The position numbers and the translations under genes are program-made. Below are positions 37,488-49,686 of a stretch of DNA of 64,000 nucleotides, piece after piece (positions within the stretch are counted from its first letter, which is position 1; each line of letters begins with the position of its first letter). Source of the DNA: Caenorhabditis remanei (lineage: Eukaryota > Nematoda > Chromadorea > Rhabditida > Rhabditidae); assembly GCF_010183535.1 (NCBI RefSeq), contig NC_071330.1:10831717-10895716 (forward strand). The letters are read 5' to 3'. The notes under the pieces were generated by a model. The model was given only the letters and a program-made list of their open reading frames with translations, was not told where the DNA came from and searched no databases.

Positions 37488-39967
37488 GATGATACGGTAG
37501 TATCCTGAAATTGAAAATAGTAGGCAAATACTGTAATGAAAAAAGAAAAAGAACGAGAGATAATACGGCCTAAAACAATGATAACGGGCCATCAAATAGA
37601 GACACTCACAGTGGTCGGTCAGTGTCAAACGGACGGTCTGATTAGTTGTAGAAGGCGTTGAATAAGAAGAGAAAGAATATATGGGAGATACGAAACGCAG
37701 ACGATGGGGGTATCCATTTCGCCGCCGTGTAGATTCATTTCATTTCAAGGAAACAAACACTTGGACGACGTCAAAATCACTTGACGAATTCACGTGTTCA
37801 CACTTTCGATGCTTTTCCGCAGTTTATTCAGAAGATGGGCGTTGTCATGAGGGGTTCCCCCAGTTCTTTGGGGTACAGTACTCTCCGGTTCATTGACTAG
37901 AATATAGGGAGATGCTACAATGTTCAATGTTCCCTTTTTATTTATTTCTTTTCACATTTTGAACAAAAAACGGATATCCGATTGTATCCGAAAGTGTTCA
38001 AAGTTCTGTTTTTGGAAGGAGATATTTGCAAGGTGATAAGAAGAATGTAGAGAGTTGATCCTTGGTATTCTATCAATTTGTGATCGAGTATTTGATCAAG
38101 AAATCAGAAGAAACTGTTGGCGGAAAACATGTGGATTCTCAAGAAGCAACGATTGAAGAAACTGTAGTTTGATGTTTACTGGTTTTAGAAACCCGACTCA
38201 CACTTTGTATTTTTCATACCGGTTCATGAGACATCGAGCTTGCTCATACTTCGACAAAAGTTAGCCCGTAATGGCACATTCGGAAATTAGTTCCAGGGAT
38301 ACTGAAACGAATCAGATCTAGGAATGACGACTTCAAATTATTCGTTCATGATGGGTTCTGATTCATATTAATTATAATTCAGATAGTTTTGATTTGGGAT
38401 GTTCGAATTTTACCAGTTATGATTGCTATCAGTTTTATCAGGATGGTTCTGATTCGAAACATCCTATTTAATGATTATAGAATTTCAGAAAGTACGCTTT
38501 GGTGACTACCCCTCGACAAAATGAGCAGTTGTATTTTTCAGGCAACGTTGAAAGTTTACAGAAACGAACGGAGCTTATAGAGGAAGATTGAGTAAGCTTG
38601 AGTCTATGACAACCATTTCAAGTCTTGAAAATACTCCATCTGAAAGAACGCTGTATCTGAATACTTGTGAGACGTCGCAGTGTCTGACACCTTCTGGTCT
38701 ACCTGAACCTGACAAAAAGAATGAAAACATCGAGAGAAGTTCTTTTCATCCGTGATCTTTTCTCTTTCATTTCCTCTATTCAATCAGTCACGTACTTTCT
38801 CTCGTCTCTCCTCATCGTTCATAATCCGTTCATCCATCATAGCACGACTTCTGATAACATCATCAGTTATTGATCGACTGGAGAAAGATCAGCACACGTG
38901 ATAATCCGATATGGTTACGGACGGTTTATCTTTTCGACTCAACAAGAAGATAAGAGAAGAAGATGTGATTGGGTACGTTGTAATACTCTTCTTTTTCTGC
39001 AGATCAGAAGAATTACTTCTTGCAGACTTCTTCTTCTTCTTCTTCTTCTTCTCTTTTCGGTCGTTCAGAGATCTTCTGACTGCTTATTCTGAATGTTTGA
39101 TCTCAGACAGCTGACAACGAAATGTCTTCTGAGAGGGTAGATCAAAACGTGGACAGTTCGGGGAATCCCATGTGGACCCGCTATCCGCACCTTTGGACCG
39201 AACAAGGACGAACTCTGTTGTCTATGAGAAACCTGTTTGGGAAATAGATTACAAACAAATGATTTATGAGAGTCGGTGTTCAGAATCTCTGATTCAGATG
39301 AAGGAAGCATGTGTTTTCTAGTTTCATCCAAAGAGAGATAGAAACGGTACATCTTTTTTGAACGTCATCAGTTCATTGCTTATCAATTCATCGTGACGTG
39401 CTTGCCGAAATTGCAAAAAAAATTGATCAAAAAGTCAAGGCACGCCTCCTCCGGTTTCTAATGTAATAGGGGATATTCTATCAATGGTCAAAATCAATGG
39501 GCCAAAAAAGTCTAGACGTGTACCCAAACACTGTAAACCAGGGAATCAAAAATTCTCAATGGCGGTGAACTGGTATGAACCAGAGCATGATTCTCATTCT
39601 GATAAACATTTTTCTACTTGTTTCAGAAATGTTGCAACTGCTCGAGTTGTATGATCGCTAAGAACGGTGGCTGATCTTCATGGTGTGTTGCTCATGAAAC
39701 CAGAAAAAGATTCAGAACAATTATTGTTAAGTCTTCTTATTCTCAGAATTTTCTAGTGATGCAGATTCTTTCAATACAAAATATCTCTGAAATTGAAGTA
39801 CATCGCGTGCAAATATTTCTTTTTTGTTCTGCTCTCGTCAATAAATCAGAACAAAAATCATATAAATCTGTTCTAACCTACAATTTTCAGAAACATAAAA
39901 ATGGCTCTTGTGCTCTCGTATTCATTTCTTTCTCATTCTTCTTCTTTTTCGTATTCTAATCTTGAAA
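37488..39967. other. Intergenic region upstream of tdo-2
   Basis: Nearly 2.5 kb without a supported gene. A CTT trinucleotide repeat lies at about 39028-39052. Short open frames here show no recognisable domain and no coherent splice structure. The segment 37500-37900 is the probable tdo-2 promoter. Confidence 0.5.
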
Positions 39968-40553
39968 ATGAAGAAGATTCTTGGTCTTTTTATATTCTTA
40001 ATCTGCATTTTATATGTTGACAATGCGGCAACTTCTGTAAGTTAGAAAAGTGATCAATCACGTCTATTCTTCTTCTCTTTCAGAGTATAATCAGTGATCC
40101 TAGATCGATGTTTCCCAAAGTAATGAGAACTAAAAGTGCATTTAATTTCATACATTTCTTCATGGGAACTTTTCGACAAATGTTCAGAAATAAGACACAA
40201 GTCATCGATCATTTCAATTATTACGATGATCAAGTCAAAGGAAATGACTGTTACATTCAAGGCGGACTAGATTTCACTCGATTGAAAGATTATTTCGAAA
40301 AATATGCAAAAACTCATCACGATCCGAAAATCAGTGTTATCTTCGCAGTAATGACCAAGGACGCTATTCACATGACTGCGGAATTCCACGTTTCCTCTCA
40401 GACTTGGTTGGGATTCGAAGATCATTTTCATATGCTTATCAGAGCAGTCAATGTAAGTTGAACACAATTCAGAATAGAAAATCAAACTTCTCTTTTTAGG
40501 ATGACGCGGTTGGATGGGGAGTGCGTTACTTGTCAATGGCGTTCAACTGCTGA
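39968..40553 (+). CDS. Small secreted protein of unknown function
   Basis: Three exons (39968-40036, 40084-40452, 40500-40553), all phase 0, give 163 residues. Residues 1-21 are a clear signal peptide (MKKILGLFIFLICILYVDNA). The mature part has an alpha/beta pattern (AFNFIHFFMGTFRQMF, NDCYIQGGLDFTRLKDYFEK, KISVIFAVMTKDAIHMTAEF, VGWGVRYLSMAFNC) and two cysteines that could pair, one at the very C-terminus. The arrangement resembles secreted NTF2-like proteins of nematodes, but this is an impression, not a domain hit. The exon structure, signal peptide and clean phases make it a genuine gene. Confidence 0.75.
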
Positions 40554-40681
40554 AAGCTGAATTTATGCGGAAAACGAAGACGATACAAATTGATAAAGCA
40601 CATAAATATAGAACAGAACAGGATTTTTGAGTAATACGTAATATATAAATCATGAATTGTTGTTAACTAGAATGCTCGACT

Positions 40682-41868
40682 TTACTTCAACTCTGCCACC
40701 TTTGCTTCGAGAATTTTCAGCTTTTCAACGACAGATCCAATTTCTTGTTTTCCGTTTGTCTAAAATTGAGATTCAAGTTTTAAAAAATTGCTCAGCGTGA
40801 AGGATTACCTCATATTCAATGATAGCTTCTCTTCCTTGTGCCACCTCCTTCTCAAGTTTTTCTCTAATTGTCTTCAAGTGAGATAGACCGCCGGCGAAAT
40901 GTTGTGCTTGTTCATGAAGTCGATTCAATGCCTTGACCTTATTCACATTGCTTGGGAGAGAGGAACATGCTACATCCCATTTCTGCATTAACTCCAAAAT
41001 CTCATCGACTTTCTTGTCAAGGTTTTCATCGATATCATTGTTGGCACGAGTCTCGTCGATCTTTTCCAGCTTTGTCAGCATCACATTCAGACGTTGTTCA
41101 AGCCCGGAGACGTAAGATTGATTGAGAGTTTCACACCTAAAGTAATCAAATTTTTGACAATGTGAAAGGCGCGTAATATTTTTACCTCAACTTGAGATCT
41201 TCAATAGTATCCAGAACAGGAGCAGATGGAATTACAGAACTTCCAATCACTTGTTCGATTCTTCTCAATCGGTTTTCCAAAGTAGCAACCTTCGAATCCG
41301 ATCGAACTTTTGGAAGTTCGACCTCATGTTCTACACGAGCTGGCTTTCCGTTCGCCTGAACCCCTTGCAAGGTCTTCACTTCCTTTTCCAGATTCTCAAG
41401 AACTTCAGCATTTAGAAGATCTGTTTTGACATTCTCGTCAGTTCTAAGTTGTTCGTTCAAGTCAGCAATCTCATACAAAATACGGTTCAGTTTTTCGGCT
41501 GCCGTCTCGGTTCCAGCGAATCCAGCTCCAGCTACTTCCAAAACATATTGATTATTACCGAATGCGTGGCGACGCTTTTTGGCGATCGAATCGGAGTAAT
41601 CTGAAGAATCGAATTTATGAAATGTTTAGAACGTAGATATTTATTTTACCAATTGATGTCAGGTTGAGAACTCTGTTCTTGTACTTTTTCAACGCCTCGT
41701 CAATGTCGACTGAAACCTGAAAAAGATAGTTTCCGACTAAATTTCAAAAATCTAGCGAACCAGTTCAATATCAGGATGATTTGGTGAATCATTTTCAGGT
41801 TGGGTGTTCTGCACTTGGCTTGAAGCTCCATCTGATTCGTAGATATCTTCTTTTCCGATTGTGGACAT
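40682..41868 (-). CDS. dnc-2: Dynamitin, dynactin subunit 2 (p50)
   Basis: Five exons (41868-41761, 41716-41650, 41600-41186, 41136-40809, 40759-40682) join in phase into 331 residues. The N-terminus [14 protein letters not shown] is followed by coiled-coil regions: [49 protein letters not shown], and [17 protein letters not shown] to the end [10 protein letters not shown]. Dynamitin helps to build the dynactin shoulder and links the p150 arm to the Arp1 filament; dynactin activates dynein for spindle and vesicle transport. Between 41711 and 41720 two acceptor AGs are seven bases apart; only the outer one (exon starting GTTTCAGTCGAC) keeps the frame. The gene shares a 359-bp divergent interval with bcl-7. 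Confidence 0.93.
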
Positions 41869-42227
41869 TTTACCAGGCTTTGAGAGGATCTGGAACGGAG
41901 TATTTTGTAAAAGTGCATATAAGAAGAAGCTAAGAAGCTGACGGAACATATTTTGTTAAAGAAAATTACTTTTTTTCGCATGAAAAGCTTGAAAAGAGTT
42001 GCGAAACCGAATCAAATCAAAAATTTCAAGAAATGACACGATATCCGAAGCGCGCTCCTTTGACACGCGCTAGAGATTGGAGACGACAGAGTTTGCTCTC
42101 GCCTGCCATTTTTCAAACTGAACACTTTTTCATTAATCAAGGATTTGCTCGAAAAATATTAGTATCGCTCCATTTCATTGTGTTTCTATACTTATTTTTC
42201 ATTAAAGTTGATTAATTTTCAATTCAG
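41869..42227. promoter_or_regulatory. Divergent promoter interval, dnc-2 / bcl-7
   Basis: This 359-base gap lies between two start codons pointing away from each other. TTTTCAATTCAG ends exactly at the bcl-7 ATG, consistent with a spliced-leader acceptor with no 5' UTR. GC is higher at 42030-42110 than in flanking DNA. Confidence 0.5.
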
Positions 42228-42754
42228 ATGTACTCAGCAAACCGATCGCACCGAGCAGAAACAAGAAACCGTTCGAAAGACGAGCTCCGAAAGGTATGAA
42301 CCTACATTTTTATTCAAACAACGTATATAAACTCTTCAGGTGATTAACTCGTTGGAGAAAGTCCGCAAGTGGGAGAAGAAGCTCGTTCTTATCAAAGATA
42401 CTAATATTCGTATATACAAATGGGTGCCAGGTAAAGAGTATAATCGTATTGATTGAAACCTTTGTTCTTGCAGTAAGTGCTCAAAACATAATGGCTCCAC
42501 CTAAACCACAGCTCAAAGAAATCGATGAGGAGAGCAATCAAATTCCATCTGCCGAAAACTCCCAGGATTCTACCAGCGTGACCCAGCCTGCAGTGAACTT
42601 CGACATCAACGAAGACTCCAATTTCTCTACTGGTGACAATTTCGACAGCGACTCGAATCAAACATTTGAACCACAAAACTATCAAGGTGGACCGACTGGA
42701 TCCACTGATTTCAGCTCAATGCGAGACGCTGAGATGACACCAAAACAACCTTAA
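42228..42754 (+). CDS. bcl-7: BCL7 family protein
   Basis: Three exons (42228-42293, 42340-42430, 42474-42754) join in phase into 145 residues. The N-terminal 50 residues are the conserved BCL7 domain: [38 protein letters not shown] and IRIYKWVPV. The rest is acidic, Ser/Asn/Gln-rich and probably disordered. BCL7 proteins are small subunits of SWI/SNF (BAF) remodelling complexes, so this window contains two probable BAF-related genes, this one and dpff-1. The ATG is directly preceded by an acceptor-like TTCAG. Confidence 0.93.
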
Positions 42755-42963
42755 TTTGTCTGAATCAATCTGATCTCTAATCTGTTATTATCGTGGCTTC
42801 GTGTTTTATTTTCCATCCATTCCGCATTGTAATCTCATAATTTATTTAATTCACATAATTTTCATGTTCCATTCAATCATTTATTCACCAGTACATATTA
42901 ATTTTTACAAAGAATCGAACCCATGTGTATTTACAAGTGATAGTGCCGTACGTTTCAGAGATT

Positions 42964-45900
42964 TCAGAAATAAGATGTGAGTATCGTAATGGTAAAGAGG
43001 ACAACAGCGGAGAAATAATTCTTCGAATAGTGTGAAGAGTTCAATGTAAGTTTTTCATTTCTTGGGCAGAATGCAAAGATGGACGAGAATGGCTGAGGAT
43101 ACCCATCGGCAACATCAAAAACAGATCTCGAAGAATTCATCCGGTATACTTGATCTCTTCGAATGAAATGAATCTCTTTCTGATAAGTGAATGCTGAGTT
43201 GACACCCTTTGGAACTCTTCCCCAATTCAAATCTATTGGTTTTGGGTATCTTTCATCGACTCTTCGATGATCCATTTTTTCATCAAGTTTCCAATATCGA
43301 GAACCTTTCCAAATATAAATGGCTGGCGGACTGAAATACCTTTTTGGATTGAATCTTTTAAAAGATGAACTCACTTGAAGTAATGCCATTCATAAGCCAA
43401 ATCGATATACTTTTCATTAATTCCAATATTCGAAAGTGTTAACGGAGCATGAGCCATTCGATTACCATAGATAACATGTATCTTTTCACCAACAAAAACC
43501 CATAAATGATGTCCAACTGACACTGCAGCATCAATTGGATTCGGAAGTCCGGGAAATAATTGATCGATTGGGACAGCTTTAGTGATGAGACGTTTCCAAT
43601 CGGAAGAGACACGCCACACCCATTGACTCTGAAAACGAAAAATACTTGAATTGATAGGGGATAGTTCTAGTATCTAGTAGATGCGGGAATACCTCTAAAA
43701 GTTTCCAAATACGCGTGTTCTCGGTTTATTTTTTCAAAAAATACAAACGATGTGAAAAAAATTGTATAAAAGGAGGGAAACCCAAGATTCGAATTATTCT
43801 AATTTAAAAGTTTTCTGAAAAATCGGCGAAAAATAAAATGTCGTGCGAAAAGAAAGACGATGATAAGAAGGAAGATAAGAGCAAAAGTAAACGAAAAGAA
43901 GAGAAAAAAGAAGAAAAGAAAGAAGAAAAAAGAGATTTGGAGAAGAGTAAAAGGAAGGAAAAAGAGGAAAAAAAGGATGTCGATAAGAGTAAAAGAAAGG
44001 AAAAAGAAGAGAAGAAAGATGCTGAAAAAAGTAAGAGAAAGGAAAAAGAGAAAGAAGAAAAGAAGGAAGAAGAGAAAAAAGAAGAGAAAAAAGAAGAGAA
44101 AAAAGAGGAAAAGAAAGAAGAAAAGAAGGATGAGAAGAAGGAAGAACAGAAGAAAGAGGAGAAAAAGAAACGAGCTGGAGCCGTTTATAATCAGATGAAT
44201 AATAAAAATTTGATCGGCGAAGGATCGACTGTTTTGGGTAGATTCGAAGTTGATGTGATTATTGGAGGCGGAGGTTTCGCTCAGATTTATAAGTTAGTTT
44301 TTCAAAGTTTGAAATACTATTTTGGTATTTTTTCAGAGCGTACGATAAACTTCGAAAAGAGGATTGTGCTATAAAGATGGAGAACTCTGCTCTGGACATT
44401 CGTAGAATGAAACTAGAGATTACTGTACTTTTGGCGCTCCGTGGACAAATGGGTATTCCAGAAATTCTTGGCCAAGGGAAATGGCAACACGGAGATATCA
44501 AATCTCAGTATATTGTGATGCAATTGGTCGGAAAGAATCTATCAGAAGTCCGCAAACTTCTTCCTCATCGGAGATTCAGTGACCGTACACTTTATCGTGC
44601 AATGCTTCAAGTTCTTAAGGCACTTTCACTTCTTCATGGTGCTGGATTTCTGCATAGAGATTTGAAACCATCGAATTGTTGTATTGGAGCGAATGACTGC
44701 ACCAGAATCTATCTGATTGATTACGGATTGACTCGTCAGTATTTGGATAAAGGAGGCATCGTTAGAAAGCCACGTGCAGGTGTTGGTCTACGTGGAACTG
44801 TTCGATATATGAGTCTGGATGCTCATGCGAGACATGATTTGGGACCGAATAATGACCTGGTTTCGTTTCTCTATACAACGGTAAATTGAATTTATCACAA
44901 AATTCTTTCACATGTCCCTTTCAGATCGAGTGTGGGGATGGATCACTTCCCTGGTCGAACGAATCAACTCATGAGAACATAATCAAGTTGAAACAAGCAC
45001 ATACAGGGGAGAAACTCTGTACGAAACAGCCAGCAATGACGAAAGTTGCCGAGTATATTGAATCTCTCAGTTATCATAATATTCCCGATTATGAGAAACT
45101 ATTCAGTCTCGTTGATGACTGCAATCCACCGGATCTTCTTCCAAGTGAACCTTATGATTGGCAGTATCGGTTAGTTGATTGAATAGCAAACCTCATTTCT
45201 TGATATTCAAAACTTTCAGACCAGTCCACAACCCAATGACCCCAACACCTAATAACGATACTCCAGGAGGGACAAAGGAAAATGCAACTGAGCGGATGAA
45301 TGTTTGAAAGAAAAGAATACGCAGAAAACGATATGATTTTGATAAGAATAAATACACATTCTTTGAGATAATGTTGGGTTTTCAGGATTAGTTTCTCGGA
45401 ATCGTTTTTGAAATGTCAAATAATTTCTATTCTTGAAAAATTACTGTGATGTACGTTTGGGAAGAAATTCGGGAGAAACTGATTGCCAGGAAAAATGATT
45501 TTCCAGGAGATTCAGGATAGGTTCTCCAACTAGATTTATGCAATTATGAAAAATTAGAAAGATTTCTAAAACAATTCACTAATTCATTCGTATTGGAATG
45601 AACATTGCAAGGCTTTACCTCATTTTTTATCTCCCCAAAATAATCTTGAAAACTCTTTCCTGTTAAAACCCCAATTCGCAAAAAAAGACTCACTTTAAAT
45701 ACTAAATATTCTCCTCGATACTGTACCACAATCGGATTCTCGACTCGACATTCATCCGGACGAATATCGTCTTTTTCGTGTTCTCTTTCTCTTGTTTTCT
45801 CTCTTTCTTTTTCTTTCTCTTTTTCATATTTCCGTCTCTCATCCCTTTCTCTGTCTTCACGATTATCTTCTTCCCTCGACCTCGTCGAACTCTTTTTTGG

Positions 45901-48900
45901 TCCATAATAATTTCGCATCATATTTTTATCCTCTGAAGTGAACTTCCATTTTCTCGGAGTATCATATGCAAACATAATACTTTCACTATCCGAACTGTGA
46001 CTGAATCCAAGAGCATGTCCCATCTCATGAGCAACGACAGAATACAGGGAGTTACCTGGAAGAGGCCCTATACTTCAATACAGGAGACAGCTGACTCACC
46101 TCCAATTCTCTCAGTGTAATTAGTCATCACGAAATTAACATTATCATTGATATGAATCTGGCCATGAGGTGGAAAGAATGCATGTGCTAATGTCTGTCTA
46201 TCGAAACTTACTCTGCACGGATAATGCATTGCTCTCTGAAATAAAACGTCTTCATCGGTTCAATTCTTAATTGCTCCTACCCCAGCTGTGATTTGAATCA
46301 TTGGATTTGTTTCTGATGATTCTACGATTTCCACATCTGCAAGTTCGCTCCACTGGGAAGCGGCTTGATGCATGGTCCGTCTCAAGTCATCCAACGAGAT
46401 TCGAGTAGAGGTCCCAGCTGATTTACATCTGCAGAAATTTTGATTTTTTTGAAAATTGTATGAATTGTTTGCAAAATTTTTAGTGTCCAAAAAGATAAAA
46501 CAGAACAAATAGAGACGGGAACAACAAAGAAAACGATGAGTTTTCAAAAAGTAGAATTTTCAAAAAAGTAGTTTTGAAGACACATGGTTCGGTGCAAGAG
46601 CTTGACTACAAATGTTCGAAATAGCTGGTTTGTAAGAAATGTAGTACTTGGAAGAGCATTTAACTTGCAATTTTTGAAGGGAAAAGAGAAAAGAATAATG
46701 GAACCTAATTATAAAAATACAATAGTATTGTATGCAACAAGAAACGTTTTCCAATTCATACGAAGTCACAAATGGAGTATGGAATCTATAATTTGATAGG
46801 CTCTGTATGTCAGACTTTTTAACCGATCTCCAGCGTAGTTTCATCTCATGGGGGATGAAAAACTACGGTCGACCGACATCGTAGACAAATGTTCTATAAG
46901 GATCCCTCGTGGTGAGTCGATCATCCATTTGGAATGGTTCCTAATTCGGTGACAGAATCCACATGTGCAAGAGTGTTATCTTCAGTTATACTTCTCGAGT
47001 TTACATTACTGGCTCATTTGAAAAATAAAGAATTAACGTCCAGACTGTCATAAATGAATCATAACCGGATGTTCTTTTTCTCAAAGTGCTTCTACCGTAA
47101 TCCTGTCGACAAGAGGAAGAAACCCCCGAAACTGTAAAGATCTTGTAGGATCTTGCAACAACACTCTCCTGTATCTTCAGACCAGACTTTGAATGTGCAC
47201 TCCATCCGATCCGTTTGATTCCTGTGACTCATTTCCAAAATACTCCATCTCCACAATCGATCTTTTGTCCCTTTTCCACTACTTTACGTCACTCTTTCCC
47301 CTTTGGAACCACATGTTCTTCATTTCTTTTTCGCCCGTTGCTTTCCTCTTTTCAATGGAAAACTACTATTTGGTGTAAACTATTCTTTCTGTATACAATT
47401 TCCCCTTTCTCCGTGAATATTTCTAGAAGATGAAGATGTCTAGAACCCGCTGACTTTTGGAATATTCCAGAGTGTTTTACCTTTTGATCGTTATCAATTA
47501 GATTGAATCGATCTACTCTTTCTAGGAGGTTGTGATGCTTCTTTCTGTTTCAGCATAACAACCAGCAGAACGAGTTGATCGAATAATCTAGAATATATTG
47601 GAGAAGTAGAAATCGAATGGAATTTGAAAGAGGGAATAAGATCTGGGGGGAAGTGAAGAAGAATGGAGGAATGAGCAAAGAGTAGATGGGTGATCGGACG
47701 AGATGGCTGGTCTAAAAAGGGGGCGGGGCCTGACTCAACGAATAGAAATAGTGTCTGGATCAGTGAGACCGTAGCAATTGCGAAGAAAAGAGTGTGAAGG
47801 AATGAGAGACGAAGAGAAAGGGCAGCTGGCGAGTTTAAAGTGAAGAGGAGCAGCAGTCGGACACGGACCTCGAAACAGGCCGAAAGAGCCGCCTTCTGGT
47901 GGGGCAGTGTCTGCGTCTCTCCTCAATCTATGATCTCTCGCTGTCCATAGTTTTTTATACTGGCGATCGACACCAGAAGTAACCACAAAACTCGGATTAC
48001 ATCCAACTAGACCCGAATACACTTTGATATACGGGGTTGGTGTGCCGACTGGGAGGAAAGGTGAATAGGAGAAAAGAAGAGTTATTTTGGTGTGTAAAGT
48101 GAGGAAAAGAATAAGAAATGGTAGAAAGAAGGTGACAGAATGAACGATTGGAGCAGATGCATCTACTTTCATACTTTTAGATCCAAGACCTGATCTCCCG
48201 TGTTACCCATTATCAACTGAATTGATTCAGTATTGGAACTATATGAGTTTGGAAATCGAGTTGCCTGATGAAATCTTAAAAATCGCCATATAAACGAACC
48301 TTTATTGAAAAGTTTGGTTAATAGGTCAATGATTTGAAAATAATAATAGTGAAGAACTTTAGTTCTTCGTCGTGATAGAGCACCGGCCAAAAGTTGTGCA
48401 CTTTAGCCGTTTTCAGTTGAAATCGTCCAACTTTGAGAATGTGTCATGGTAATACTGATTATCCGATCAAGTAGATTTTTAATGAATCATACAGATTAGA
48501 CATAGAGCTTCATTTTTGTAGTTGACAACTTTTCTGTACAGACGCTCCCTTAGTTATGGTCATTTTAAGACGATGACAGTTATGGTCATTTTAAGACGAT
48601 GCTCAAAAATCTCAATATTTTACACTGAAATTTGTCGATTTGAGAGAGAAATTACTTTGTCGAGATGTAACTTGCTAGGGAACTTTCGATTAAAAAAAGT
48701 TGCCAATCACAAAAATGATTTTCTATTCTTGATCTGTTCGATCCATAGAAAATTATATTGTGGGCCAGTTAGCTTAACCAGGACAAACTCTCAAAGTTGG
48801 ACAATTTCCATTGAAAACGGTTAAAGTTTACAACCTTTTGACCGGTATTGTACATCGTAAATCCTCCTGAAAGGGATGGATGTTGAGAGAAGATCAAAAG

Positions 48901-49686
48901 AAGACACTAGTTTCCACTGGTACTGTTGTATTGTAGAGATACAGTTTTTAATAATAGTTTCAAAAACGGTCTTCAACTAAAAAGTGTTCAACTATGAATG
49001 TCTTGGTTTGAAAAGTAATTCAGTTTAGTTCTTATCAAATGGTATGATCTCGACTAAGAACTGATTTATTTCAACTTGAAAGCCAGAAAAATAATATTAT
49101 TCGAGATCTTTAAAAAGTGCAGAGAACTGAATTCAGTTCTCTCTTTCTCTCATTTTCTGAACTGAAACATGGGTTTCAAAAACAATTTTAAGACAAAAAA
49201 TAGTTGCTTTGTACCAACCTTTGTACATCACATTTCAAATGGTTTCGCAAAAAAAAAACTAACCCATATGTGATAGTTTTATCCTGCCATTTGAAGATAG
49301 GTGGAGTGTTCCGTTTCCCACGAGAACTTCTGAAATTCAATCTCTGTTTTCAACTGGACACAAAATCGTGTTCACTCACTTCTCCTCATGTACATCCGGA
49401 TGTCCACATCTCGGTCTTTCCATCATCCGTTTTGTTCTCTCATCTAATTCTCCAGTCTCCTCTAATCCAGCCATTCGTTGCATATTTTTGAGTGCTTCTG
49501 ATAATGATTCTGAGCTTACTTGGTTGCTGCCGCGTGGCAGATAACCGTATTTTTGAAGAAATTCTGTCTGGAAATCATAATTTTAAGAAGCATTTCTGGA
49601 GACATATAAGAACTTACATGATCTACATTTCGTGCGAATAAAGATGGAATAAATGCTAGGAATAGGATAAGAATATCATGGAACAT
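42964..49686 (-). CDS. zmp-1: Matrix metalloprotease with hemopexin domain and probable GPI signal
   Basis: Seven exons (49686-49618, 49567-49380, 46428-46281, 46235-46100, 46055-45694, 43628-43375, 43330-42964) keep phase and give about 507 residues. A signal peptide (MFHDILILFLAFIPSLFA) is followed by propeptide TEFLQKYGYLPRG and the cysteine switch RPRCGHPDV (Cys about 77). The catalytic domain has LAHAFFPPHGQIHIND and zinc motif HEMGHALGFSH (about 190-200), then SIMFAY as Met-turn. A charged Arg/Glu/Lys linker (about 230-265) leads to hemopexin-like repeats (WVWRVSSDWKRL, AIYIWKGSRYWKLD, IHFIRRDQVYRM). The C-terminus ends in hydrophobic NYFSAVVLFTITILTSYF without a cytoplasmic tail, as for GPI anchoring. 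C. elegans ZMP-1 is GPI-anchored and acts in basement-membrane invasion; the symbol rests on this and locus. Introns are 2.95 kb and 2.07 kb, the latter hosting an antisense kinase gene. Confidence 0.9.
43838..45307 (+). CDS. TTBK/CK1-family protein kinase, nested in the zmp-1 intron
   Basis: Four exons (43838-44292, 44337-44880, 44925-45169, 45220-45307) join in phase into 443 residues. Residues 1-110 are almost only Lys, Glu, Asp, Ser and Arg, with a repeated KSKRKEKEEKKD unit. The kinase domain follows: GRFEVDVIIGGGGFAQIYK (Gly loop), CAIKMEN (ATP-binding Lys), QYIVMQLVGKNLSEVRKLL, FLHRDLKPSNCC (catalytic loop), LIDYGLTRQYLD (DYG in place of DFG) and GTVRYMSLDAHARHDLG. These are tau-tubulin/casein kinase 1 type features, a superfamily greatly expanded in nematodes and often sperm-enriched. 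Active-site residues look intact. The gene lies entirely in the zmp-1 intron between 43629 and 45693, on the opposite strand. Confidence 0.9.
48383..48845. mobile_element. Non-autonomous inverted-repeat element (MITE-like)
   Basis: The left end 48383-48445 (CCGGCCAAAAGTTGTGCACT, continuing through CCGTTTTCA and GTCCAACTTTGAGA) matches the reverse complement of 48781-48845 (CCGGTCAAAAGGTTGTAAAC, CCGTTTTCA, GTCCAACTTTGAGA) over about 63 bases with a few differences. The 463-bp element has no transposase. Its interior holds a tandem copy of AGTTATGGTCATTTTAAGAC (about 48553-48602) and a GTTGACAACTTTT segment shared with 9935-9955. It lies in the large zmp-1 intron. Confidence 0.75.

Noticed and set aside
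43860..44198. A Lys/Arg-only frame overlapping the kinase N-terminus
   Set aside because: It is the +1 frame of the purine repeat; the true frame continues into the kinase domain.
47735..48172. A 145-codon - strand frame inside the zmp-1 intron
   Set aside because: It has an ATG and a hydrophobic start, but it does not join in phase to the protease exons and the region looks promoter-like. The propeptide and signal peptide were found instead at 49380-49686.
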